64,000 bases of DNA, from the NCBI GenBank assembly GCA_014529385.2, contig CM043958.1:120321518-120385517 (forward strand), given 5' to 3'. This document shows, one piece after another, positions 11,358 through 21,327 of the stretch. Position numbers and translations under genes: made by a program. The notes below the pieces were generated by a model. The model searched no databases. It was not told the DNA's origin and saw only the letters and a list, made by a program, of their open reading frames with translations. The stretch comes from Adiantum capillus-veneris. Taxonomy: Eukaryota > Streptophyta > Polypodiopsida > Polypodiales > Pteridaceae. Numbering within the stretch: the stretch's first letter is position 1; every line of letters starts with the position of its first letter.

Positions 11358-12077
11358 TCATACCGTTTGAAATGAGCTTGTCACCCTTTGAAACCAATTG
11401 TTCCAGTTGGTAATAGGTGGGGATTTCTGCCAGTAGTTTTCTATTACCTTAGGTGCCTCGTCGAGTTGCAAGGGTGGTAAGGTACTCTCCCAGGATCGGA
11501 CTTGAAGTGGTTCATCAGGTGATTCTTGAACGCTGGGAAGTGTGGATTCCTTTGTAGCTTTATGGAGGTCCACTATTGTAGGTCGACGATGTGGAGAAGC
11601 TTTTACCTCTATGGATGCATTACATGAGGAGCTAGAAGCTTCATGGGACTCCCCCCTTGTTGAGCTAGGTGGAACAAATCGTTCTTTCTTTGGTACCCAA
11701 ACTAGCTTTGGAGCGGGTGTGTAGCATTCTGTGATTTTTTTCTTTCCACGATTGTCGATTTGTTTTGGAGCTACAGGAGTGGGTTCATATGGATCAGGTG
11801 ACAGGTAAGAACACAATCTACGTTTTGGCACCCAAATTTGATCATTTCCTCGATAGTAGCCTTGGGCTTCCAATAATCGTTTAGGGATCCAACGCCACGT
11901 TCTCTTACATTTCTTGGGGCGAGTGGTATGTTTCTTACAAGGCTTCTGTTTTTTAGTACTAGCCATGGTCGCTAAAGAAGCTTTAGGGATCCACTTGAAT
12001 GTTTTTTTCGTTACATTAGGATGAGTCTTGTCAGAAGCTATATGCTTTGCTTGTAGCATATTTAAGGGTACAGGCAT
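11358..12077 (-). CDS. Unassigned basic ORF with W-[IV]-P-K repeats
   Basis: A 239-residue minus-strand frame downstream of the protease. Four copies of a short motif stand out: F-K-W-I-P-K, W-R-W-I-P-K-R, I-W-V-P-K-R-R and L-V-W-V-P-K-K. They are separated by 25-50 residues of Lys/Thr-rich sequence and followed by an acidic, Ser/Pro-rich tail. I do not recognise a known domain. It occupies the place where reverse transcriptase would be in an autonomous element. It could be a divergent Gag-accessory protein of this element group or a captured sequence. Confidence 0.5.
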   Translation of the reverse strand: MPVPLNMLQAKHIASDKTHPNVTKKTFKWIPKASLATMASTKKQKPCKKHTTRPKKCKRTWRWIPKRLLEAQGYYRGNDQIWVPKRRLCSYLSPDPYEPTPVAPKQIDNRGKKKITECYTPAPKLVWVPKKERFVPPSSTRGESHEASSSSCNASIEVKASPHRRPTIVDLHKATKESTLPSVQESPDEPLQVRSWESTLPPLQLDEAPKVIENYWQKSPPITNWNNWFQRVTSSFQTV

Positions 12078-12149
12078 TTCATCCCCCTCAGGTGTTACCC
12101 AGGTCGTCCCCCTGTTTCCCCAAGTGTCTATGGTTGCTGCTAGGTGGAC

Positions 12150-13073
12150 TCAATCCACATTGTCCGACTTAGTCATCCCAGGTAGTACATCCATATAAGG
12201 AGAATCTTCCCCAACATCAGTGTCCGCTTTACACGTGTAACAATACTGCAATGGGGCCGAGTGAACTGTGGTGTCGGATCTATGATCAATTATAAACCTG
12301 TTTCCTAGGGGATGTGCTCGACCCGTCACAAGATCCACTCGAATGACAGAATCTTGGAACTGCAAGTAGACATGGTTTTTAGACCAGTCATGCACCATTT
12401 TTGCTTCCCTCATGAAAGGACGTCCTAAGATCATCTCCGATGCCATAGTGTGTTTGGAGAAATCCATAACAATAAAGGTAATCCTTATTTTATGTCCAAA
12501 GACCTTGATCTTGAGATCTTCTAGCATCCCAATAGGTTTAACAATAGACCCATTGGCCATCTTCACTACTATGGTTGTGGTCGCAAGGTGAGGTCTTCCC
12601 ATAGTTTCCCAGCAATTTTTAGTCACAATGCTAACCCCAGCGCCACCACCAAGGATTCCCTTCACAGTTAATCCCTTAGTAGTGATTGGTATGGTCGCAT
12701 TGGATTCATCACCCTCAAAGTATTGTCCCAACTTGTTAACAGGTATTTCTATAACAAGGTTCTCATCTAGGTTGGGTTGTGGATCTAAGTGTTCCTCCTC
12801 TATTGGCATCTCCTCAGGTCCATCCATCTGTGCAAATTGTGGTAGCCCAAACTTTAGTTCTCCATTGAGGAAGGCTTGAAGAGCTGAGACTAGCTCACGG
12901 TCTTTATATAGCTTGGACATGATGGTGGTTCTAACTTCTGAAGACCTGAAATCCATCAATTTGGCAATGTTTAACGGCACCTTTTGGCCTTGAGTCCCTT
13001 GACGTGGGGAAGATGGGATCTCCATTTCTTCGATAGGATCGGGTAGTCCCTCTGTAAACATTCTTTCCATCAA
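12150..13073 (-). CDS. Retropepsin-like domain, active-site Asp lost
   Basis: The frame carries I-L-G-G-G-A-G-V-S-I-V-T-K-N-C-W-E, where plant retrotransposon proteases read L-[ID]-D-G-G-[AS]-G-V-N. It then has the flap-like V-K-M-A-N-G-S-I-V-K-P-I-G, M-I-L-G-R-P-F-M-R-E-A and W-S-K-N-H. The first Gly of G-G-G stands where the catalytic Asp should be (GGT for GAT), so the enzyme is probably dead here. The region 13074-13501 upstream is a broken stretch without a long frame. Confidence 0.7.
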   Translation of the reverse strand: MMERMFTEGLPDPIEEMEIPSSPRQGTQGQKVPLNIAKLMDFRSSEVRTTIMSKLYKDRELVSALQAFLNGELKFGLPQFAQMDGPEEMPIEEEHLDPQPNLDENLVIEIPVNKLGQYFEGDESNATIPITTKGLTVKGILGGGAGVSIVTKNCWETMGRPHLATTTIVVKMANGSIVKPIGMLEDLKIKVFGHKIRITFIVMDFSKHTMASEMILGRPFMREAKMVHDWSKNHVYLQFQDSVIRVDLVTGRAHPLGNRFIIDHRSDTTVHSAPLQYCYTCKADTDVGEDSPYMDVLPGMTKSDNVD

Positions 13074-13501
13074 GAAGTGAGTACGCCCACTTTCCCATGA
13101 CTTTAAGTCACTATCTTCTTGGATGACACTAGTATGTCCAAGGGTCTATGGACTTGGTGAGGTTGTTGTTGCGTAGGGAACACGGTGTTTGTAATCTGGA
13201 TCTTCCTAGGTGCTGGTTCTAGATCCCTTTGGGTATCTTCTACCAAACTCCTTAATTGCTTGACTTGCTCAATCTCCTCTGTAGAGTTTGGTTAAGTTCC
13301 TATTTTCTTTTTGGATCCTGGCCATTGTGGCTCATGAAGATCTTCCTTGTTGGTTTCTATGTTAGTGGTCGTTTTGGTCTCCATGGTTTCACCTGAATTA
13401 GAATCTTCTTCAGCGTCGTTCATATATACGGGGTCGTCACCAGTCCCTATGTTGGTCTTTGAACTGGGGTCTGACTTCGCTGCTTTTTGCGATCTCTTTC
13501 T

Positions 13502-14260
13502 TCATGTTTTCTTCTTTTTCTGAGATTGGGCAATTGATGCCGTGTCTCTTTCCTCAAGAATATAATTTTGTTTTTGGAGCATCGATTGTGTGAGTACGTT
13601 TACTGGTACCATGGGTGTACTTGGTGATGGCTCCTCGGTAACTTCAATCAAGTTTAATGGAGTGATCTTCGGTGCATTTGGATTATTTGGACATTGGGCA
13701 ATCAAATGATCTATGCCACATCGATTACACATGAGTATCGGCATTGTACACGTGCTCGCTTGATTGGTTTGCATTAGTGTGGCGTTCTTTTGTAGCCTAA
13801 TAGGACACTCGGCTACACGATGTGGATCTCCACACTCATAGCATTGAAGAGGTGGTCTCTTAGCGGTGTAATTGATATTTTGGCCTCTTGCCGCAAGATC
13901 AGCTACTTGATATACAGGTTTGACTTGTCCCCAATAGTCCTCCATGTAGTATTGTGGACTTTCTTCAAGCACATCCATCCCATAGGCGATATTAGGATCT
14001 ATATCTTCCTCAAAATCGCAGCCTTCCAAACAAGAAATAGATGACTCACAACCCACTTGGTTCACAGAAGTGATTCTCGGATGTGGTGGTTGCGGTCCTA
14101 GCACTGGAGGTGGTAAGGGTGTTGTTTGAACAACATTTTGGGCCCTAGGGACCATGTGTTGTGCTGTTTGTTCAAGAGGTGGGGCCGGCATCAAGGCAGG
14201 CAGGCAGGCTAAAGTCATTTCAGATATCTTTGGCTCCTTAGCAATAGGCTTTAGGGTCAT
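13502..14260 (-). CDS. Gag C-terminal part with two zinc knuckles
   Basis: The minus-strand frame contains C-Y-E-C-G-D-P-H-R-V-A-E-C-P and C-N-R-C-G-I-D-H-L-I-A-Q-C-P, two CCHC-like knuckles that bind RNA in Gag nucleocapsid. A Pro-rich segment precedes them and a K-K-K-K-T tail follows. The gap from 14261 to 14299 holds a stop, so this is probably one original Gag reading frame broken by mutation. Confidence 0.75.
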   Translation of the reverse strand: MTLKPIAKEPKISEMTLACLPALMPAPPLEQTAQHMVPRAQNVVQTTPLPPPVLGPQPPHPRITSVNQVGCESSISCLEGCDFEEDIDPNIAYGMDVLEESPQYYMEDYWGQVKPVYQVADLAARGQNINYTAKRPPLQCYECGDPHRVAECPIRLQKNATLMQTNQASTCTMPILMCNRCGIDHLIAQCPNNPNAPKITPLNLIEVTEEPSPSTPMVPVNVLTQSMLQKQNYILEERDTASIAQSQKKKKT

Positions 14261-14299
14261 TGGCTGATGCCCTGATGCTTGCGAACTAATAGATTTAGG

Positions 14300-16302
14300 C
14301 TAAACAGACACTCTTTCTCCTTGAATCATTAAATTATCCTCCAATTGGATTGCATTGGTGGTGACTGCTTCCCAAGTGGTGATACCTCTAATGACTAGGC
14401 CATTGTAGATATCCTCATGTCGTAACCCCCTAATGAATCTATCAAGCAATTGGTTATTGTTGAACAGCGCATTTGGATTACAACAAGAATTCAAATGCTT
14501 CAAGCGACTTATAAAGTCTCTCACCGACTCTCCTTCCTCTCGTTGGGCTTTCTGGAGCTGAGAGGCTACACCCCAAAGCACTCCCTCTCGTATGTATTCC
14601 TTTAAGAACAGTCTCCTAAGAGTAGGGTAAATCGTTTTTTCTTCCACCCTTACGGTTACCAATCCCCAGCCTTTCCACTTAAAGTTAGGCTTAAAGCATT
14701 GCTCTTATGTAGGTCATTGTATTCTCTTAGAGAGTCGCATATTTGTTCAAACACTTCGATATGCTTCCTCACATCCCCGTCTCCACTAAATTTTTGTGTG
14801 AGCTTGGCTATTTGTACTGCCTTACTTCTAGGCTCTCTATCAGGCGTGTTACGCATATTCTCAGCAATAGATCGACCAATAGCTTGAGCAAATGTTGCCA
14901 AGTCACCTAAGTGAGCAGGCACCGTGGGTGAAGGCGCTCCAGAGACTACATGTGGAGTAGGTATTGGCATTGGGCTTGGCGCATAGGAAGCCCTTGGGTT
15001 CCACGTTGGGTACGATGTTGTGCCATGTGGTGGTCCATAGTTCATATGAGTGGCCCTAGGCATAGCAGACGTCGGATGTGACACGCTAATGCTAGCCGGT
15101 ATAGTCCCATGGAAATAAGAACTTGTGTATTGTGGTTGTGGAGCATAGGTAGTTGAAACAATGGGAGGGGTAGGGACTACATGAGTACGTGGACCCATAG
15201 GTGCATACGATTGGTTCGCACTTGTAGGTACTATTGCAGGCATTGAGCTACCATGTAGCGGTGCTTTACTAACAAACGAGGTCCATGTCGTGTTTCTTGG
15301 CATGCCCATCATTGGGGTAAGCATGGTAGCCGTGGTGTCATCAAGGGAAAGATGAGCTAGACTTGGAAAAGTAAAGCTATCACTTGTGGGCTCAGATTGC
15401 ATTGAGACCCCTGGCGAAACAACATATGGGGGATCGATGGGACTCACTGGGGGAGTCTCCATTTGTGATAGAGTGGGTTGTTTCTCTTTGCCCGTGTCTA
15501 AAAATCGCATAGGACCCGTCGAAGGTATGTTTATTCCTCGATTTTGCCTCTCGGATTGGATAATCCTATGGATAACATTGCAGATCATGTGTTGTTGTTC
15601 CTCTAGACTAGTGGCACTAGATGTGGATTGTACAACTTCTAACCAACCCACATGGTATGTGTAGCCCATGTATAGGTCGGTCAAAGTCTCCGTGTGTAGG
15701 TCATATTCCCAATTTTCATTGAGAAATACCCCGTCCAAACTTGGTGTACTAGAGGGTTGCCGTGAGGTGGATGGAATGTTGCTTCTCGTGTTTTGACTTT
15801 TAGTCACCGCTACCTTAGAGGCGACTTTGGAAGGTGGTAGCTCGGTAGGGCCCTCATTAAATGAGGTAGGTAGAATGTCCACGTGGACACTCTGAGGGAG
15901 TGTGGGGTCTACAGGAGATGTGAATGGTGATTCTACTTTCCCACCCCCTTCGTTTACCTCACTAGCCGTAGGTTCAGTGCGCGTAGCTCTACTAAAAGTT
16001 TCCATCAAACGGCTAAAAACACTAGTTCCAGGTTGTTGGGCCCAGCTAGGTACGGTTTCATTTGTTCCCCCAGGGCTTTGTGTAAGATGCTCTTCCATAA
16101 TATCGAAGTCAGAGGAAGAGTCGCTAGCCGCTATATTTGGGTCTTGGGTTGCACTACCTTGGGTCCTCGCCGAGGACGTAGACCCTAGCGTGGAAGGATA
16201 GTGAGTACCCCCGTAAATCGAAGCACTAGCTAGTCGTTCAGACTCTAGCACACGACCAGAGCGTAGATACATGTGCTTTGGGTGCCCTACAAGTGTCGGC
16301 AA
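14300..16302 (-). CDS. Gag polyprotein (capsid region), in two abutting frames
   Basis: On the minus strand a 548-residue frame (16302-14656) starts M-P-T-L-V-G and has a long Pro/Ser/Thr-rich N-terminal part, then F-S-G-D-G-D-V-R-K-H-I-E-V-F-E-Q-I and S-L-T-L-S-G-K-A-G-D-W. These match the start of a retrotransposon gag/capsid domain. The domain continues in the next frame (14662-14300) with L-R-R-L-F-L-K-E-Y, G-E-S-V-R-D-F-I-S-R-L and D-R-F-I-R-G-L. The break at G-D-W / V-T-V lies in the middle of the conserved domain, so a frameshift or stop there probably inactivates this copy. The product would form the particle that carries the element RNA. Confidence 0.75.
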
Positions 16303-17081
16303 GTACCCCTTAACGTTACTTGCTTTGTTTTGTGGGTGTTTTGCACCCTGTTTTCTACTTGATTTTTTCTTGTTTTTGATGTTTTTTGAATTTTTTTTAA
16401 TGTTTGATTTTTTGATTGAAGTGTGTGATAGCTCGAAACGAGCGTATCACTTAAAGGGTCGTTGTGTGCTTTACAGCACAATTTTCGGGTATCTGACGTT
16501 CCGTTGGTCCTCAAAAATCAATTTTTAGCTACGTGTGAAGCTAAAATTCATTTTTTTAAAAGGCGACTGAGGCCTAGGCCTAGGCCTGAGCGTGAGTTTG
16601 GGTTCGGGTCTGGGAGATATTCCCTATCCCGGTCCTACCTTTAAATTTTTAATTTTTTTTAATTTTTTTTAATTTTTAATTTTTTTTTTAAATTTAAAGG
16701 ATAAGGCCACCGCGGCCTGCGCGAGAGCACACACACACTCTCTCTACCTACTTCTAACTAATACACCTACTCTTACACACTAACACACTCTATTAACTCT
16801 CACTAATCTACTTCCTACTTACTGTACACAGAAAACTAACTACCTTAATACACAGAGAATAAACACAAAACCTTTGAAATCTCTATTAACAAAGAAAACT
16901 AACTACCTTAATACACAAAGAATAAACACAGAACCTTTGAAAACTCCATTAATAAAAAAAACACACAGTATAACACCAAATCCCTCTTCTCAACACACAC
17001 ACACTCCTTCCCTACCTTTCCTACAATAGAAATTGCACCACGGAGAAGCACAGAGTGCTACTCGAGCTTCATGTATGGCAC
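16303..17081 (-). other. 5' leader of the gag-only element
   Basis: Non-coding leader between primer site and gag. It contains a perfect 18-bp palindrome AGGCCTAGGCCTAGGCCT (16570-16587), long AT-only runs (16640-16700) and a duplicated stretch with AACTACCTTAATACACA (about 16838-16935). Confidence 0.6.
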
Positions 17082-17099
17082 TCCCCGGCAACGGCGCCA
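17082..17099 (-). other. Primer-binding site, TGGCGCC type
   Basis: The minus strand reads TGGCGCCGTTGCCGGGGA, the primer-binding sequence common in plant Athila/Tat-like and gag-only LTR elements (usually assigned to an Asp tRNA; assignment from memory). It is four bases from the LTR edge, as expected. Confidence 0.7.
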
Positions 17100-17103
17100 A
17101 AAA

Positions 17104-17707
17104 TGTGCGCGTATGTCGCACGTGTCAATGCAAGGAACTTGCCGATACACCGTGTGCGAGCCACAAATGGCTCCAAGCACACAACAAGCCTAAACTAGTA
17201 AGCTCAAAGAAGGCGATGGTGTGTCACTCACCGCTCTACGCTTGCTTCGTGGAGGATTCCTCGCCGCGAAGAAGAAGGAGACGCCGCTACGCCGCGCTCA
17301 ACCGCCTCACCGCCGTCGTGCCGCCGCAATGCTCGATCGCACACTCTCTCTCTCTCTCTCTCTCTCACATACACACACACACACAAGGAGGTGAAGAAGA
17401 AGAAGATGGAGATGGAGATGGAGCAAGAGCACTCTTCTATTGCACAAATGAGAGAATGAGTGAATTTTAGGTTTAGTTGACTTTTATATGAGCTCGCCCC
17501 ATTCACACTTGGGCGCCCATGCTTAGCCAACTAATCTCTTGAATGTTCCAGTTAGAGTGCGCCTCTCATCGGCGATCACTCTTACCCTTTTCCTATTGGA
17601 CCGACAAGCCCGGTACCTGACTCTACCAAATAAATAATACAATGTCCGCCGTAGGTTACAGTGTCCGTCGTAGGTAATAGGGTGTCCGTGAGCCGTGAGG
17701 ATTAACA
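17104..17707 (-). repeat. 5' LTR of the gag-only element
   Basis: 604 bp, matching 9113-9706 with a slightly longer (CT)n tract and a few substitutions. The primer-binding site lies four bases inside it (17082-17099). Confidence 0.9.
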
Positions 17708-17712
17708 TATTG

Positions 17713-18446
17713 GCACCTCAACTAGGCACCCTTGGAGGTATTTCTTTATCTTATTGATGAGCTGTTGCAGTTGCAATAGTTTTATGTGACCACACACAAT
17801 CTGGGAAAAATTGGGCACCTACTTATAGGCATGTGGGCCCCAAAAGAAACTTGTAGACGTGCTATTGACAACAAAGTGCTCAAAAGTATCTAAAACTCAT
17901 GTACTTTTACAAATTGGTGCCCAGAAAAGCACCCTCGTTGTAAAATTTACCACGCCAACAAAAATCTGTACGTTGCTGCCACCTCATCAATCATACTGTG
18001 CAATGTCAGCAGAGTGTATACAGGCTTGTGTTTTTAGGCACGAATCTGGTTGCGTTTTTCGAGCAGCTTTTGTAATCAGATTTGGCCTTTAAGTTCTGCT
18101 CCCGTCTTGGCTCTACTCTCTTCTCGTAGAGCGTGACCTTGACATGTCATCATTTTTTGACAAATCTTCCGAAAACCATCTCTAGGAGACCACTTAGGGG
18201 TGAGTGAGCTACCATCCCCAAAAGCAATCGTTGCACTAGTCGATCATCATACCCAAAGCTTGTTGGCTCCTTTGTAAATTGGCCTCATGGCCCTGCACAT
18301 ACAGCCCTGTGTCATTTGCAACCTCAAATTAGAGGAGAGGGCTGAGGCGCAATCTATTGCTCGTACATCAAGTCAAGACCTACCTGACATCCCAAATATT
18401 ACACAGGTATCTGAGGAGTGAACCATCCCTAGTGGAATCTCGAAAA
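17713..18446. other. Intron sequence between two LTR elements
   Basis: About 730 bases with no recognised gene or repeat. This is probably original intron sequence, or an older decayed element. Confidence 0.4.
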
Positions 18447-18451
18447 GTGAT

Positions 18452-19395
18452 TGTCACGTGCACATCTAACCCTATGTGCATGTGGATAAGCTACTTCATG
18501 ACAAGGGTTCAGTTAGCCTAGCTTAGGAAGTGTTTTGGCACTTTTGTGAGTCTGTTCGCAGACCGTGCATGTCCAGGCACTTAGAGTAGATGCATATCCT
18601 TTGGTTGCACACAACATGATCATCAACATTACCATCAGAATCCATCAGGAGCATTTTCCAGTGCACAGAACCTATTTTCCCTATTTTAGCCATTTTTCAC
18701 TTATTATTTTTAAGTGACTTTTGTTGGGAATTGGGTAGGGCGCCATCAGGCCCTTTGGATAGCTTCTCAAGCAAGGACCCCTCCCCGTCCCCGAAACCCT
18801 AGCATTTTCAGCCTTGAAACGTTGGGTTTTCAACCCTGTACTATCAAGCGTTTTCAGCAAGCAATTCAGCGATTCAAGACCAGCAAGTTAGCATTTTTCC
18901 AAGCCAGCAAAACCAGCAAATTCAGGCCAGCAAAACAGCGTTTTTCAGCCAGCCAAATCAGCGTTTTGGACAGCATAAAATCAGTTTTCAACAGTTAGTG
19001 AAACAGCCAGCAGATAGCATTTCAGCCATACGTTGTCGCCGCTCTCGTCGTTGCCATCGTCTCCAATTTAGATCCACATTGCATCATAGCCTCACGAACT
19101 TGCATCAGCATCTTGTTCCAAATTTGTGCAATCAATAGCATAGGCCTCTCTCGCCATCGAGAGAGGGGCCCTTGGAGGAGGGTTTGACAACTTGGCTGGT
19201 GTCGTATTCTTCTCTCTCTATCTCTCAGTCTCAGCACCTTCATTCAGAGTGTTTATCCACTTTGTTTGTGATCACTTCCACTCTCTCATTAAAGGAACGG
19301 AAGGCTCTCCCTTCCGTAAGTAAAAGGAACGTTGAGCATAGTTCGGAGCACTCATCTTGAGCAAAGTTCAACATTCACTTCCGCTGCACCTTACA
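18452..19395 (+). repeat. 5' LTR of chromovirus A
   Basis: 944 bp, TGTCACGTGC...CCTTACA. It lacks a roughly 65-bp segment present in the 3' LTR near 24926-25015. Confidence 0.9.
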
Positions 19396-19396
19396 T

Positions 19397-19408
19397 TGGT
19401 ATCAGAGC
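19397..19408 (+). other. Primer-binding site (initiator-Met tRNA), chromovirus A
   Basis: TGGTATCAGAGC one base after the 5' LTR end, the usual plant Met-tRNA primer site. Confidence 0.85.
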
Positions 19409-19868
19409 TTTGGCAGTGTTCTGTATCACTCAAGGAAAGAACCACAAGAATTTTTTTTGTTTGTTGCGGTCGCACGTAACCCAAGTCCTCTTGGGCGTGT
19501 CGATTCCTACTCGTGTTTTTGAAGAGTGACAGGAAACCCAGGAAAGAAGGGCTTGTCCAGCTTCCCCTTGTGCCTCTTTTCACTCATTGAGAGCGGACTG
19601 TGCACTTAGCGGCCGGCCAATCGACGTGAGGTGGTAAAAAGCAACCTTGGTGTGAGTGCAAGGCCGCCAAGGGGTGCGCCCGCGGGAAAGAGAAGAACTT
19701 GGGTAAAGAGAAGATCCTTCTCTAACACAGATTGCAAGCTAAGGAAGAACCTCAAGAACCTCAAGACCCTCAAGCACCTCAAGAACTCAAGACCCTCAAG
19801 AACCCCAGAACCCAAGAACCACAAGAACCTAAGTTCTTCGTGAACTTAAGAACCCAAGACTTCAGTGT

Positions 19869-21304
19869 ATGGTCATTACCCGAAGCGGAATGGATACTTC
19901 TCATGGAGGTGATGAGCATGGCAGTGGCGAAGAAGAATTTTCCCCACCAGAAGGTTTTTCTGACCCTCCCCCTTCCCCATCTACGCCACGAATTGCACCA
20001 AATCCTATGGAGGCTTTGGTCAAGTCGACGATGGACATGTTGGCACAACAAGAAGCGACTTGCGTTGCCGTGGAACGTGAACGTTAAGACAGACAAGCAT
20101 CCTTGGATCGCGAAGCGCGCTTGGCGGCCGAGGAACGAAAAGAAAGAAAAGCTGAACGAAAGGCAGCTATGGAGCAAGCGCGCTTGGTGGCCGAAGACAG
20201 ACGTGCGGCCTTGGAGACAGCGTGAGGTGCAGAGAGACTTACGGATGCAAGAGTTGGCCCGACAGGCTCTCACCGCGAAATCCGAGCCGGCCAAAGATGT
20301 TGGTGGTTCATCCAGTGGCGCAAGCTGAGATTCAGACTCCAACAACCCAGTCACCGAGAAGTTGACTTTCAGTGAGTATGATGGTAAGATGAATGCTACT
20401 ATTATTCATTCTTGGTTGCATCAATTTGATGCTTATTTTGCGACAACTAAGAAGACAAGAAATAGCAAGGTTTTGACGGCAGCTATGTACCTTGCCGGTG
20501 ATGTCATTAATTGGTATCACGCATGGCAAGAGGCACAGTTGACCACGCACCGAGAGGAAGCCAAGGAAGGCGTGCCCCTTTCTTTCAATTGGGCCAACTT
20601 CCAAGACAAGCTCAAGGCGCGGTTTATGCCACCCCAGTACCTCGCACGATTAAAGGACGATTGGCGCGGTCTCAAGCAAAATGGTATGCCATTTATGTCT
20701 TTCTCTAATCGTGTTTTGCACCTCCGCACTCAATTACGCAAATCGGATGCGGAGGGCAAAGAGGCATTCCTTTATGGCTTGGACGAGTATAACAAGTTTG
20801 ATGTGGAGGTACTTGATCCAATCGATCTCAACAAGGCGGTAGCGATTGCTCTCGCACAGGAGATGAAGCACAATAAGGAAAAGCCTAAAGAGAACAAGAC
20901 TTCTCAAGGAACCTCTCAGACTTCTCAGAACCCGCAGAATGGTAAGAACGGTGAATGGTAAGAATGGTAACTCTTCTAGCCCATCTTCCTCTAATCCTTC
21001 GGAAAAGAACTCTCAAAATGAATCTAAGGGTAAAGCTAAAACACCTGCAAAACCTAAGCTAACCCCGGATGAAAAAGCCGCACAAGGAATTATAAGAGGA
21101 TACATAACGGCTGAAGAACAAGTGATTTATGCTAAGGAAGGTAGATGCTATCAATGTCACGTCAAGGGTCACATTAAGAAGGCTTGTCCTAAGACAGCCC
21201 CACCTAAAGAATCTAAGGCACCCACAGTAGCCACAAGCACTTTAATGAACCAAGTTGAATCTTCTCATGTCTCTGACACATGCGATGAGTCTCTCATGGT
21301 CATG
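19869..21304 (+). pseudogene. Gag of chromovirus A
   Basis: It starts M-V-I-T-R-S-G-M-D-T-S, then passes through Glu/Arg-rich coiled-coil sequence spread over two frames (19869-20325). The capsid-like domain at 20362-20961 has F-S-E-Y-D-G-K, W-L-H-Q-F-D-A-Y-F, A-A-M-Y-L-A-G-D-V-I-N-W-Y and F-K... L-K-A-R-F-M-P-P. The knuckle C-Y-Q-C-H-V-K-G-H-I-K-K-A-C-P lies at about 21145-21192. At least two frameshifts or stops break the frame. Confidence 0.8.
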
Positions 21305-21327
21305 TAAAGGGTCAGCGTTTTATCATA

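Larger units (their letters stand above)
9113..17707 (-). mobile_element. Complete non-autonomous LTR retrotransposon with gag and protease only (TR-GAG-like)
   Basis: The 8,595-bp element is bounded by direct LTRs (9113-9706 and 17104-17707) with TGTGCG...TTAACA ends in plus orientation. On the minus strand it reads 5' LTR (17104-17707), primer site TGGCGCCGTTGCCGGGGA (complement of 17082-17099), gag with two zinc knuckles, a retropepsin-like domain, an unfamiliar W-[IV]-P-K repeat ORF, about 1.6 kb without coding, a purine tract (complement of 9707-9722) and the 3' LTR. No reverse transcriptase, RNase H or integrase is present. Layout and size fit the terminal-repeat-with-gag type of plant elements, which depend on proteins from another element. 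The LTR copies look very similar by eye, so the insertion is probably recent compared with its neighbours. Confidence 0.85.
9108..17712 (-). repeat. TSD TATTG around the gag-only LTR element
   Basis: TATTG occurs at 9108-9112 and again at 17708-17712, immediately outside the two LTRs. This proves that both outer borders of the element are preserved and that it inserted as one unit. Confidence 0.9.

Noticed and set aside
14699-16201. Several plus-strand frames over the gag region
   Set aside because: Antisense shadows of the long minus-strand gag frame, which has the gag domain and knuckles.
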